The notes beneath the pieces were generated by a model that saw only the letters and a program-made list of their open reading frames with translations, did not search any database and was not told the DNA's origin. From assembly GCA_030141605.1 (NCBI GenBank), contig JAQGDQ010000261.1, forward strand, positions 184,708 to 248,707: a DNA stretch of 64,000 bases, given 5' to 3'. This stretch comes from Tubiluchus corallicola (Eukaryota > Priapulida > Priapulimorpha > Priapulimorphida > Tubiluchidae). Shown one piece after another: positions 36,801 through 61,494 of this stretch. Position numbers and translations under genes: made by a program. Every line of letters begins with the position of its first letter. The first letter of the stretch is position 1.

Positions 36801-38179
36801 CGCTTACTTTTATAAAACAAACTTTAGCAGCATTTGCATTACTTGTCAGGTAACACTAACATTAATGTAAAACTTGATGCCCATAATTTTTTAAAAAATG
36901 TATCAGTGTTTTAAATTGCTGTTGTAGTAGAAATTGGTTTTCATGTTTAGAGTTGTTGTAATATTGCAGTCGCTAAAGTCCTTTTTTGTCCAATGCTGCA
37001 TTTGCTATTTTTTTCATATTTATTCACCCATGACTGACAATATCATCCTTATTCTATTTTTGTTAATATAATTTAATTATAGATCAATTTATCTTACATA
37101 TATATGTATTTATTTCACTAAATTTTTTTTGGCACTATAAGCTTCAAATTATGAAACTTGTTAACTATGATCCAAAGTGAAACTAATTAGTGGGTACATC
37201 TTTTGTAATTTGTTTTTGCTACATGTAGTTACTTGTTGGGGGGTGGGGGAGAAATGGCACAATTGTGGGAATAGGCTTAGTTGTGGGAAATCCATACTTA
37301 CAGAAAAGCAGGATACCACAAACCCTTTAAATACTGAAAATCTATACTATTTCAAATAGTTTTAATCTGAATATTTTAAAGAGCTGATTTATACACCTGT
37401 GTTACAACTATGGAAATTTTGAAACATCTGAATTTTTTGCAGCACGAACTGAAATAAGGGAAGAAACGCCTACTGTTCTTACCACAGCAGTTCCAACTGC
37501 TAGACGGACATCCTTAGCTTCGACTCTTGTAATGATGCAGCCAGCCTTTCCTACATCAGATGTGACTGGTATAGCTCAACCATATGTTCCTATGGTAGGA
37601 ACCACAGTAGTTGGGGCACAACCACCTATTGCCCCTCTTCCGTCTGTTAGTCTAACTGGTATAGCTCAACCTATTGTGTCACCTAGTCCAGCAGGAGTTG
37701 TGACATCATATGTCCCAATGAGTGGTACGACAGCAGCTGGGGCACAAACTTTTGTCCCTTCATCTAGAACCAGTATTACTGGAATAGGACCTTTGGTTGC
37801 CTCGCCTACCCCAACTAGTGTCATGCCATCTTATGTTCCCATCACAGGAGGCTGGACACAACAACAGTTTGCCCCTGCCCACAGGACTAGTCTCACTGGA
37901 GCAGTACAGCCGATTGTTCCCATTACTACTGGAAGTCTGACTGCATTTCCACAAGCTTCAGTGCAGATGGTGCCTGTTGGTAGTGTGATGGGAGTAACGC
38001 AACCTATGACACCAGTTGAAGTGTCAGCAGAAATGCTACCTGCAGAACAGGGTCAATCAGACACTGCTCCACTTCCTCCCATTAGTGAAACCCCACGACC
38101 AGAAGATGGTTCTCAGTTGCCAGAAGAGATATCTACTAGTCAAGAACAGGAACGATCAGTCAGTGCTCAAAAGCAATAA
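24819..38179 (+). CDS. Gene B: paralogous Ig-superfamily receptor with YVPM/TGI repeat tail
   Basis: Exons: 24819-24890 (tentative), 26555-26695, 29071-29271, 30980-31252, 32476-32805, 35128-35496, 36664-36777 and 37443-38179. All are phase 1 with good GT-AG sites. From the split Ig domain onward the order matches gene A exon for exon, so the pair arose by tandem duplication and has diverged far. About 744 residues are visible. I found no V-like N-terminal domain, no signal peptide and no start codon. These may lie upstream among the repeats at 13-24 kb, or gene B may truly be shorter. The protein should be a type I receptor with a repetitive signalling tail. Confidence 0.85.
25087..25795. 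mobile_element. hAT-like MITE rich in ATCG/CGAT
   Basis: Ends TAGAGATGTTAAC and GTTTAACATCCTTA are imperfect TIRs. Flanks AATATAGT (25079-25086) and TGTATAGT (25796-25803) match at 6 of 8 positions, consistent with an aged 8-bp duplication. Both subterminal regions carry many TATCG/CGATA words. Confidence 0.5.
26555..26695 (+). CDS. Gene B exon: first half of split Ig domain
   Basis: Exon of 141 bp, the same length and phase as its gene A partner. B-strand Cys is in SVKCSANG. The C-strand Trp is replaced by Phe (SILFYIG). Acceptor CTTTTCACAG, donor G|GTATAT. Confidence 0.78.
26696..29070 (+). other. Gene B intron, 2.4 kb
   Basis: Includes a 125-codon open stretch at 26864-27241 without recognisable similarity and a possible transposon end near 28,640-28,900 (CTGGATTATCC, GGGCCCC). 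No assigned gene. Confidence 0.35.
29071..29271 (+). CDS. Gene B exon: second half of split Ig domain
   Basis: Exon of 201 bp, phase 1-1, with acceptor GTGTTTTATAG and donor T|GTAAGT. It contains the F-strand Cys in TMKCEVSQAG. The preceding intron (26696-29070) is 2.4 kb. Confidence 0.75.
29272..30979 (+). other. Gene B intron, 1.7 kb
   Basis: No coding signal or clear element seen. Confidence 0.4.
30980..31252 (+). CDS. Gene B exon: I-set Ig domain
   Basis: Exon of 273 bp, phase 1-1, with donor G|GTAAGT. Canonical: LRCFVDANPTPGFNWS, then D-H-T-G-K-Y-T-C-S-A-G-N-E-Y-G. Best-conserved domain with gene A. Confidence 0.87.
31253..32475 (+). other. Gene B intron, 1.2 kb
   Basis: AT-rich; nothing recognised. 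Confidence 0.4.
32476..32805 (+). CDS. Gene B exon: non-canonical Ig-like domain (relocated cysteine), first of two
   Basis: Exon of 330 bp, phase 1-1, with donor T|GTGAGT. B-strand Cys in ALETCYV, Trp in FKWLV, E strand ANCYRSFFTI with its own Cys. The F-strand position reads AAVALIVEG with no Cys. Same layout as 6221-6559. Confidence 0.75.
33004..33076 (-). ncRNA. tRNA-like sequence (probable tRNA-derived pseudogene or SINE head)
   Basis: 73 nt that follow standard tRNA numbering: 7-bp acceptor stem GAGTCAG/TTGACTC (one G-T pair), T8, A14, G18-G19, A21, anticodon stem with 4 of 5 pairs, T54-T55-C56-R57-A58. A box TAGCTTAGATGG and B box GGTTCAAGTCC. Positions 34-36 read TGA (Ser), but the variable loop is short, unlike tRNA-Ser; a one-base shift gives GAA (Phe). 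The D stem has a C-A mismatch and wobbles. Outside the acceptor stem pairing continues three more pairs (GTT/AAC). Likely not a functional tRNA. Confidence 0.5.
33920..34923 (+). mobile_element. Penelope-like element remnant with inverted 194-bp arms and 13-bp target duplication
   Basis: Two ~194-bp arms (33920-34113 and 34730-34923) are inverted copies, about 90% alike by eye. CATCCTTAACATC flanks both sides (33907-33919 and 34924-34936). The 0.6-kb core encodes, with frame breaks, the C-terminal part of a Penelope-like polyprotein: LGDNNMLLKIL, then VYEFICNCGT-YVGHL of the GIY-YIG nuclease, then RVKEH and a C-terminal ITYKCRSDFHLKILEAI...C-R-Q-K-E. Inverted terminal arms and variable-length duplications are known for this group. 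The reverse transcriptase is missing, so it is non-autonomous. Confidence 0.75.
35128..35496 (+). CDS. Gene B exon: non-canonical Ig-like domain (relocated cysteine), second of two
   Basis: Exon of 369 bp, phase 1-1, with acceptor TTTCTAACAG and donor G|GTAAGT. B-strand Cys pair in LEFCCHP, two Trp in VKWEWS, E strand SRCYTAGLTI, F-strand region TYQLFVNN without Cys. Confidence 0.78.
35497..37442 (+). other. Gene B introns around the transmembrane exon
   Basis: Two introns (1.17 and 0.67 kb). No other feature recognised. Confidence 0.4.
36664..36777 (+). CDS. Gene B exon: transmembrane segment
   Basis: Exon of 114 bp, phase 1-1. Stalk DGPGLLARQ, then a hydrophobic stretch (LSISFGVLIPLAIVAIVAFA...) and the juxtamembrane KKIWCFK shared with gene A. 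Confidence 0.85.
37443..38179 (+). CDS. Gene B terminal exon: cytoplasmic tail of ~40-residue TGI/YVPM repeats
   Basis: Acceptor TTTTTTGCAG, then about 244 residues to TAA. Three to four tandem copies of a ~40-residue unit: TGIAQP...YVPMVGTT, SLTGIAQP...YVPMSGTT, SITGIGP...YVPITGG and a diverged SLTGAVQP copy. YVPM at 37583-37594 and 37709-37720 and YVPI at 37832-37843 are visible. YVPM matches the known p85 SH2 target consensus Y-x-x-M. The C-terminus is Glu/Gln/Ser-rich. No enzyme domain; probably disordered. Confidence 0.85.
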
Positions 38180-38330
38180 CTACCTGTTTACAGTTTCCCC
38201 TCGGAGTATATTATTTTTTCTAAATGGTTATAAAAAGTGCGCCAGTATGTACATTTTCTATGAAAGTTGCATGTAGTGTTACCTAAAAATGTTGCACAAA
38301 TTAACTTTGCATTTAATGATGAAAACAAAA

Positions 38331-38336
38331 AATAAA
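38331..38336 (+). terminator. Gene B poly(A) signal
   Basis: AATAAA about 150 bp after the stop codon. Confidence 0.6.
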
Positions 38337-41236
38337 AGTGCTCCTAAGACCTTAAAACCAAGAAATGTGTCCTAAATTACTCCTAGAAATGTCATAAATT
38401 GCATCAGCAGATAAGCAGTTACAACAGCAAGAGAATGAAGAGGACACTACATTAGTTTTTGCAAGTATCCATCTAGCATTTTCAAAAAAAATTAAATTTG
38501 AAACGTTTAAAAAGAAAAGTACAATTACATCAAATCAGTACACTGATTTCTCATCTAGCTACAGTCTGCAGTGGAACTGGACGGGGTGTCTAAACTGAAG
38601 TTAAACAAATACAATCGGAGTGATAAAGTTACGAATCAGTATTGTAATGAAGAGCGGATGGTGCTTATACGCATGTCACGACGTACTTGTAAAGAAAACG
38701 TAAAAAAGCAGCAGCAAAAGTGAAATTATAGACTCAAGTAACTCGCCAGATTTCTAATCGATTGTATTTCATGCTGGTTGTCATTACGGAGCAGGTGCTG
38801 AAGTGGAAAACGCACCTGCCCGTCCGCCCACTGAACCGACGAGGCCACTCCACAGCAACCGTTTTATACCTGGTATTCAACGCCACTATGCAATGGTCTC
38901 GTATGGAGGAGACCACAACAGTGTAGTGGGGTAGGTCGAAAATAAATGACATTTCGCCTCCGTAACTGTATTTAAGGAAGTCTTTAAAACTGCTATCGGT
39001 CTTTTACGTTTGTTATTGGCCCCAAATCATTTTTCTGTTGGAGAGAAGCTTGTGAAGGGTGTCTGTTTGAACAAAGTCTGCCTAACAAAATCAAAACAAA
39101 CATAATGAACATTTACAAAGAGTTCGAAGCTAAATGTTTTTTTAGCCAAAGACCCGTGCAGGATCTCACAGTACGTGTAGTTACAGTGAAATGGCAAAAG
39201 TATCTAGCCATGTTCAGATGGATGTATCTTCAACAAGGTCCACAACCGCGAGCAGTACGGGAGCTAAAACTGCCTACCTATGCAGTTACCTTGATGGTCA
39301 GGTATTCTTTGTTGCCCAAATATTGTATTACTTAACTTCAGTCTCTAAACATACACAAACCACTCAAATATAAACAAATATCTTAAAGCTTACAAAGTGA
39401 AATACGTGTACTTCCTATTATCACACTGGTAATGTTTTAGACAAAAAAAATGATGCATTCGTAATAAAAAGCATGTCTGTTTAACTTAGCACGTTTTTGG
39501 TAGCCTTTCCTGTAACAGCTTCTGTGTGAAAGAGGTCACTGATCAGTGGTTACACTGCAGTCTGAAATTTTTGTGAAATATGTCGCTACCATTACGCCTT
39601 TTCACTCTGTTCCTGTATTACGACACCGTTTTAACGCTTAATTCCATAGTTGATACCGTCCAATGTGAACCAACCTTAATAATTCAAATAATGAATTAAG
39701 TTTATTTGAACTACCAGCCAATTATACCATTAATAAAAGGCAGTAGCCAAATCATTTTCCCAGTAAATCTACTGCAAAGAACCTAATAGAAGGAGCTGCA
39801 TGATCGAGCGTTTACATACAAACAAATTGACAGGGACGGTTAACCACTAAGAAATAGGGCTTAGGCTAATAATATATATAACCTTAATTTAGGTCCTAAA
39901 TTTTGATAGGCACTCCGACTCCTGAGACTGGTGATGAGTTAAACAAAGATAATGTTATTTAATAAACAGGATAACGAAATTATTTAAACTGGACATTCTA
40001 AACACAAGACTTAGTATTTTTGTTTTTTATCGTCCATTGCTTGTAAGCACCTAAGCGATTGAGCCTATATTGTACACACAATATTTCATTATATGTAGTC
40101 ACACTTGGGTAGACTACAGGATGCTTCGTCGTAAACCATTTGGACAAGATAGTCTTGACCGCTTAAGCAACTTTGTATAGGACCTACTGTAATTGAACAC
40201 AAGGTATTTTAGGCACATGGGTTATTGAAAAGACAGGCCAAATACACAAGAATTCGACACTTATAAAAGGGTAGACATGTAACATTTGCTGCATGTTTCT
40301 CGTTGCCCAACGTTTTAGAGTTCTCATCAGAGATAGCCTGAATGACGAACCAGCAACTTGCCTTCTGGTTTCGCCGGTTGAAAATCATGTAAAATCTGTC
40401 ATGACAAAAGCTGTTGATAAGTCTATTATGGATTTTATGTCAAGACCGCGCAGGTAGAAACCGGCCACTAAACAATTAACTAATAAAAAAGCGGCGTTCG
40501 TCCACCGCTAGGTAGCTCTTGCGGCGGCTGAGAACCTGCTGAGCTGTTCCATTATGTACCGGGGTTACCATCAGTCGCGCAGTAGACAATAAGGAAGAGT
40601 ATTTTCATGTTACTAATTCAGTTTAAATTAATTACCATTCATGTCGCATCAGAAACATTCATCATTTATTAATCACAGTATAAGTAGCATGATTTATAAA
40701 GACATACAAAAACCACATTAGTTAAAAAATACATGTAATTAAAAACGACAATGCTTAAAATCACCTTAAAATAGAATGTAAGCTAAAGCCATCGTGCTTA
40801 AAATCACACTGAAGTAGAATTAGAAAAGTATTAAATTAAATTAAAGCAAAATCACACTGATGAAAAAATTATTAGTCCAAATTCTTATTCTCGGAAAATT
40901 CGTATGCTTTCTTATTCATATAAAGCAGACATTTTATAACACACCACTAGCAATTACTAAGCCACATTTAATATATGATCCCATATAACAACGAACGTGG
41001 TATATAATTTATTTACAAATAAAGTTATAAAAACACTATAAATTGCAGGGTAAACATAAAAAATTAGTCCATGTTCCAAGCCAGGTACTTTCAAATACTG
41101 TACAAACAAGTAAACAACTTTTTTTATATAAATTGCATTACACAAATAAATGAAATAATTGCTGCTTAGATATAAACGCTGTCTAATCAGTAATAACTAA
41201 TGGAGATAAACAGAACAGTACACAATACAACGTGGT
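38337..41236. other. Intergenic after gene B
   Basis: No gene seen. A 22-bp word AAATGACATTTCGCCTCCGTAA (38946 region) is nearly repeated near 56,020, suggesting a shared repeat end. GC-richer patches at 38,790-38,930 and 40,490-40,580 hold no clear exon. Confidence 0.35.
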
Positions 41237-41818
41237 GGCAATACTTCTTGGAAGAATTGTAAATATCTTGGCAGTTTACTAGGCACTGAAGCTGACATAA
41301 CTCTGAGAAAAATATTAGCCTTGCCTGCATATTCTAAGCTTACAAATATCTTTGAAAATCCGAATCTCACCACCGAAACTAAACTGCATATTTTATCATC
41401 ACTTTTAGAACCTGTATTCTTAAATAATTCTGAATTGTGGACTGTCAAAGTTGGAACTAAATCAATGGCTTCCAAAGGCGCCTGTGCAGAGAGATGTTGG
41501 ACATAAAATGGCCAAAGAAAATCTCAAATCAAGATCCTTATGATTTAACGAAGACGAAGGAATGGAGTGATTGTATGTCAATTGTATTGGACATGTCATT
41601 AGATTACCAAAAGACTCTCCACTTACTACAGCGTTACAGCAAGCATTAATACCTAGGAAGAAGCCAAAAGGGGAACAGCTGATCACGATCTGGATGTTCT
41701 GAAGAAAGATTTGTTAAATACTCAACTTGACAAACAATGTAGATACTTGGCATGTGGCAACAGTATGGCATCAAACTGTGAGTGGTACTGTGTAGCCAAA
41801 CGGAAGCACCTAAGATGA
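41237..41818 (+). pseudogene. 3' fragment of a non-LTR retrotransposon polyprotein (LINE fragment 2)
   Basis: Encodes the region after the reverse transcriptase core: KNCKYLGSLLGTEADI, then LTTETKLHILSSLLEPVFLNNSELWT, and after frame breaks DIKWPKKISNQDPYDLTKTKEW, CIGHVIRLPKDSPLTTALQQAL. This is the well-known C-terminal part of LINE polyproteins. At least two frameshifts and stops; 5'-truncated. A different family from the LINE at 20-24 kb. Confidence 0.75.
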
Positions 41819-44044
41819 CGATGACTGGTGATAGTACTACACCACAGATACTTGTTAATTGGATTCATATAATAGATAACGATAAACCCAAAATAGAGAT
41901 AGGTAGGCTGAACGAGAGATGACTCAGCCTTAGGGTGTCGTAATGTCTTGGTAAGGCCCTGGGAGAAGCCTTTGAGGAGGGGGCGCTAAAAATATTTTTG
42001 CCCAGGGCGTCAAAGTACCTAGAGCAATACAGTACGATCTTTTTACAACAATCATAAAAATCCATTTTACTAAATACGCCCAACTTGCAATAATTAAAAC
42101 ACAGCACCCTAATTTGCATCTCCTAGAGACAACAAATGCACGATTAAGTATTATCTCTATGTAAATAATAATTCTACTTTTATAAATGCAAAAATGGAAC
42201 AAAGATGTTTCCCAAAGAAAATTTTCTCTCATTTCAGGCCTATCATTCATCAAAGTCAAGCTTTAAATGTAAGCATCTGAAATTTTACTAATTCGCATTC
42301 TGTTGCCTAAGTTAATACTATCATTTCGTTATATTCGGGCTTATACTAAACTTCAAAATATTTACGTTACATCAGTTAAACACAGAGGAACAACTACTGA
42401 CAAGCAAAGTAGGCTTTTACTAAAAGGCATTGAAAAGTTTAACTTATATGCGTCTGCCTTCTCTAACTTATATGGTGTTTTTGAACATTTTCTTCATATA
42501 CGTCAAAAACAAATTCATCGTCAAATATTGTGGTTAGTAAACACGAGTTAAGGTTAAAATAATAATGGCAAAAGCAAATGTCCCACAGAGTGTTAGGCCT
42601 ATTGTGTGACAAACAAAAAACTTGAGAAATATTTTTCGAAAGTTCGGAAATGGGCTGAGGCCAATTTTAAAGGCATGCATGTGTTCATGTCACACTTACA
42701 AGATTTTAGACCTGCAATTAATAAAAATTATGATAAAAAACTGTTTGAATGTGGAATGCTTTACCCATTGTAACAAAGAAAGTAGATAACAGTACTGTTA
42801 AAACTTTATTGAAAAAAGGTACATACTATTATAACAGACCTATCCACAAAAGAGAACAAGTAAAAACAATGCAGATTTCATTATGCCATCTAAGTAATTA
42901 TATAACATTAAATTTTACTCTTACCACAATGAGCTTTATCTGATATATATATACAGATATACAATACATATCATATCGGGTCCACTAAAATATAAAAATT
43001 AATAATAAAACTGAATCGTGAAGGTTTAATAATAATACTGTAATATAATAAGAGTGAAAAACCAAATAATTACAGGAGCAGGTTAAACTGAAAAGAAGGT
43101 TAAAAAAGAGGTTAATAGTGTCACATTGTAAGCGACAAAATTACAAAAAGCTGCACCGTTGATGAGATTAAAATGAAATGTACCCCGCAATTGAAAGGCT
43201 TTTCTTTCAAAAATTTAGATAAGGTAAGGCCGAATAAAAATACAAAAAGATTTTCGAATTATGATTCCAAATTTAACTGGAATCTAAGTGATACAGTGAC
43301 TTCATTTACAAGTAATAAAACGGATGAAAATTTAGCCACTAGAATCAACGTAGTTCGATTAAGGAGGGTATACTTAGGATTCCGCGAATCAGGAACCATT
43401 GAAATTTATTGGGCGAATCCTGTTACATTTCACAATATTTCGAAGAGTATTGTCAACAATTTTTTCATGACGCAAAGGACGTTGCCTCTTCAGTAATTTT
43501 AGGTGCAATTTTATTGAAAAAGATTGAGATTTGACTTAGAAAAAGAGTTTTTTTTGGTCGGGCCTTATACCGCTCTTTCAAACTGGTGAATGTCTCCCAG
43601 TTGCTTGCTTTGTTAGTTCTGTTTCAGGATGTCGTTTTCGAACCGAGGCCTCTCGTCCACCGATGGCATTGGTTCAAACCGTCCAGGGGTGATTGCTAAG
43701 ACCCTGGCCGCGAGAACCCGACGGCGGAACAATATGTTATTTTGATGCCATTCATTAATATAATAAAACTAGAGCGCGCTCATTAGAAGCAGACAATCGC
43801 CATGGTCTAAAAATTCTAAATAATTTATGTTCCTCTATTTATTTTAATTGGCAAAATACAAAACGTACAAATTCATAAAAACACAAACATACACAAATAT
43901 ATCTATATAAGTAATATGTAGATTAGCAAAATGCTCACAAATACTTAGTTCATAGAAATATAATCAATGATACACGAACATTCCACATAGTGTTTGGCTA
44001 TGTTCTTTAACCATTTGGCGAAGGATGATAGTAACAGATTGATA
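41819..44044. other. Intergenic, no assigned gene
   Basis: Open stretches at 42303-42551, 42749-42943 and 43173-43496 have no recognisable domain. 43,560-43,740 is GC-richer, with TATAAGG-like and B-box-like words on the minus strand, possibly an old element. Confidence 0.3.
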
Positions 44045-44345
44045 TTAGTATTCACATATCAAGTAACAGTTTTCAACGCGAGAATTTTTCAAAATGGAAC
44101 TTGGTACTAAGTCTTGGTTATTAATTTGTATTGGTACAGATAATAATAATTCTCTCTTTCCAAACAACTGTAACGCTGTCTCTGAGGCCTCCACAAAGTG
44201 CTTCAAGAATGTTTTTGTACACGGTATTCGGCAAAGACTTGTGTGGAAAAGAACGATCAAAAACGCCCCCATTTTCGCAGTTTTAACACTCCCCTGTCTA
44301 AAAATCTGCGTCAAGATGCGTCTGTCTTGTATCCTAGCAACCTTC
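44045..44345 (-). CDS. Open region, possible last exon of gene C
   Basis: Minus-strand frame open over ~100 codons to a TAA at 44045, reading IQDRRILTQIFRQ, then HTSLCRIPCTKTFLKHF, and ending VENCYLICEY. A weak acceptor (GTTGCTAG|G) gives the phase 2 needed after exon 4. The plus strand is also open over the same stretch (44094-44426), so this may instead be a transposon relic. Confidence 0.22.
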
Positions 44346-45262
44346 TTCACATTGTGGCGTGAAAATAATAAAATAAATAATTTTTGCATAAGAGGCTTAC
44401 TGCTATACCAGACAAAAAACAACTAAACAAACACTGTTGAAGTATAACTTCCGTGGCAGAGGTTACAAATAACTAAAATAATTATCCCCCACAGTAACCC
44501 TAATCCTAAAGTCATATTTTATAAGTATGCCATGTTTCCTATTCTTCCATTTATACCCTTTTTTCCTGTGCCATTTTGTCGTGCACCGAATAATTAATTC
44601 TCAAATACGTACTGCTAGAAGACAGGAATCATTTGGGGAGGTTCACATGTTCGAGTTTCTGGATCACCAGTGATTCCGTTTATAGAATTAATGAATAATG
44701 TCAATTAAGTATGAAACTTCGCTTTCAATGAACGTAAGTGATAGGCAACGAATTTGGTTACCAATTTCGGATGGGAAATTATTTATTCCTGGGAGTACTG
44801 CCTTAGCCGTGGCATTTAACCGAAGATGCCGTTTTTATTGTTACGAGGACGAAACACATTTATTTTCCCTTCTCAGCCCCACATTGCGATTGTTCCATCC
44901 ATTACGAAGCCGTTACACACCTGCAATGCATAGGGGCTATAACTAGCTAATACCGAATGGCTTCGTCTGTTCAAATGGCTGACGGACAACTGCGACTAAT
45001 ATCTCAGAACTCGTTCGGTAGAACCAGCTTCACGTTCTTTCATTTACCTGACGTTTTATTATAACACAAAGTGAACTTGCGTTATCAGCACCATCTGGTC
45101 AACATTACAAAATTTTGAAAGATATTAGAAAATGTTAAACAAATTAACAAGTTTGGAAGAGGCATATTTATTTCATAATTTGGGCCAAACGGTCGATTTT
45201 GTTCTGGGCACTCACAAAATATTTTTATACCTATTTATTTTCTTTGCTTCGTGATCATCTAC

Positions 45263-45359
<97 letters not shown>

Positions 45360-45366
45360 GTAATAA
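45263..45366. repeat. (TAA)n microsatellite
   Basis: About 33 uninterrupted TAA units followed by TAGTAATAAA. Confidence 0.95.
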
Positions 45367-46035
45367 ATATTAATCAAAAATTTTATTGTCCAGCTGGTAC
45401 TGACCATTTTCTGGGACTGCAACAAACAGGGCCGGCAAGTGCAGGCCCAATCAGAAAATTGTTAGAGAGGCAATCTACCACACAAACGCCGAAGACTGAT
45501 GTTTTGTGTTTTGTGTAGTTCTCCAGTCTCAGCCAAAAAGCATTGAGGGCTTGAGGTTACACCATTAGCCACAATGATATATTAAAAATTGAAAACCCAT
45601 ATGAATGCTTTAATGTTTATTACAAGTTAAGATAATTACTGACATGCTGTTTGTACTTAGACCTTCTAAAAATCTTTCAAAACCTTTTCAAAGTCATTGG
45701 TTTTTGTAATGTCATTTTCTACAGATAATATCCAAAAATTAAACTTCAGTCTCCGTTGGGAATTGTTGAGCATAGGTATGTTTTAATCAGTTTTAGTTTT
45801 GAAAAACTTCTGTTACCTGATGCGACTGACGCGGGACCCCCTCTCGGCGATTTACTCAGTTTGAACAAATCTGTCTAATTGGCTTAAAAACCAACCCTGG
45901 GAACAAAATTTCCTTAACTACTGGTTTTTTTGTTACAGTTGTGAAGATATCAGCTGAAATGCGTTGGACAGTAATATCCTGAATATCTTTAGAACTTCAA
46001 AGTTGTAAATTTGGAAATAATAATAATCATGTGAC

Positions 46036-46110
46036 GATGGTAATGATGATGATGACGATGATGATGGTGATGATGACGACGATGATTGATGATGATGATG
46101 TTGATGATAA
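46036..46110. repeat. (GAT)n microsatellite
   Basis: Imperfect GAT/GAC trinucleotide run. Confidence 0.9.
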
Positions 46111-46352
46111 ACATTTACACTATTCACAGAATGCGATTAAAGCATAAAGAATAAAATTACTTGCACGTGTTTATTAAATTCTAAAAATTTATAGCCAAAT
46201 TGCTAGTTTTAGCCTCTTTATAAATTGCGAAACAAAGGAAAAGGTGTCTATTGCGTGCATTATCAAAACGGTTCTTCGTTTGCAAGAAACGGTATTTACA
46301 TTATTTACACTATTCACTACTGAAAAAAAATTTAGATAATTGGTTTGCATAC

Positions 46353-60710
<14,358 letters not shown>

Positions 60711-60868
60711 GATGGTTGGTAGCAATGTTCCTTGTAATTGTCCAGAAAATTCCAGAACAACTTCACGAAGCACACTGGAGTGGAACGCGATTCGAACACT
60801 GTTATTTAGTCTTAACCCTCAACACTGAATCCTTACTGAATCGTGTCTCAGAGATAATACGTACCGCT

Positions 60869-60916
60869 ATTATATTTCTGTCTTAAACAGACCTAGAGCG
60901 GTGACGTAAACGTCAC
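60869..60916 (-). promoter_or_regulatory. Candidate promoter of gene C: CRE/E-box palindrome and TATA-like box
   Basis: GTGACGT-AA-ACGTCAC (60901-60916) is a near-perfect inverted repeat of CRE half-sites; its right arm overlaps CACGTG (60914-60919), a full E-box. On the minus strand TATAAT (60874-60869) follows 26 bp downstream, and the exon 1 ATG is about 160 bp further. Confidence 0.5.
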
Positions 60917-60961
60917 GTGATCACTCACCGAGGCACACGATGTCGAAGTTTATCCATGTAA

Positions 60962-61494
60962 ACCGAAGAAAAAATCTAAGAAAGATCTTCGGCTAATTTC
61001 GTTTCTTTTATTAAAGCGCTGCTTTTATTTTATTTTATTTAAAGAAAATAATCACAGATGGCGAGACCACGTTTCCATAGGAGTTCTCTCGTCCGACAGA
61101 TCTTTATATTTATAGCCAATTGACACTTATGTAACAATATGAAGGCAATTCCCCCACACTTTAAAACGACCAGTTGATATAAGCTTATTAATCGTATTGT
61201 AAATTTGGATAGGCATTGGAATATTTAGCTGAGTTCTGCGTGATTAAGATAATTGTAACCCTTTAACATGGTTCCGGTATGGAAAACCTTGACGCCATCT
61301 AGTGGCAAAAAAATAAACAATTTATTGAAGCTGAGATTTTAACAAATTAGGTCTACTGTTCATGTTTATCGCACAGTAAATTGACACACAAACTATCATT
61401 TTTTAAAAAAACGTTAAAAACAGGCGGCGATAAAAATTATTTTGTGAAAATCCCCCAACGAAGCAAACATTTTTTATCACTTCAAATTATCACT
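60962..61494. other. Spacer between gene C promoter and minisatellite
   Basis: AT-rich; nothing recognised. Confidence 0.3.

Larger units (their letters stand above)
44427..46352. other. Stretch with microsatellites only
   Basis: Holds the TAA and GAT microsatellites and a CAGGGCCGGC word at 45428 that resembles a hAT end. Nothing else supported. Confidence 0.3.

Noticed and set aside
43173-43496. 107-codon open frame
   Set aside because: No recognisable motif; Lys/Asn-rich as expected of AT-rich noncoding DNA.
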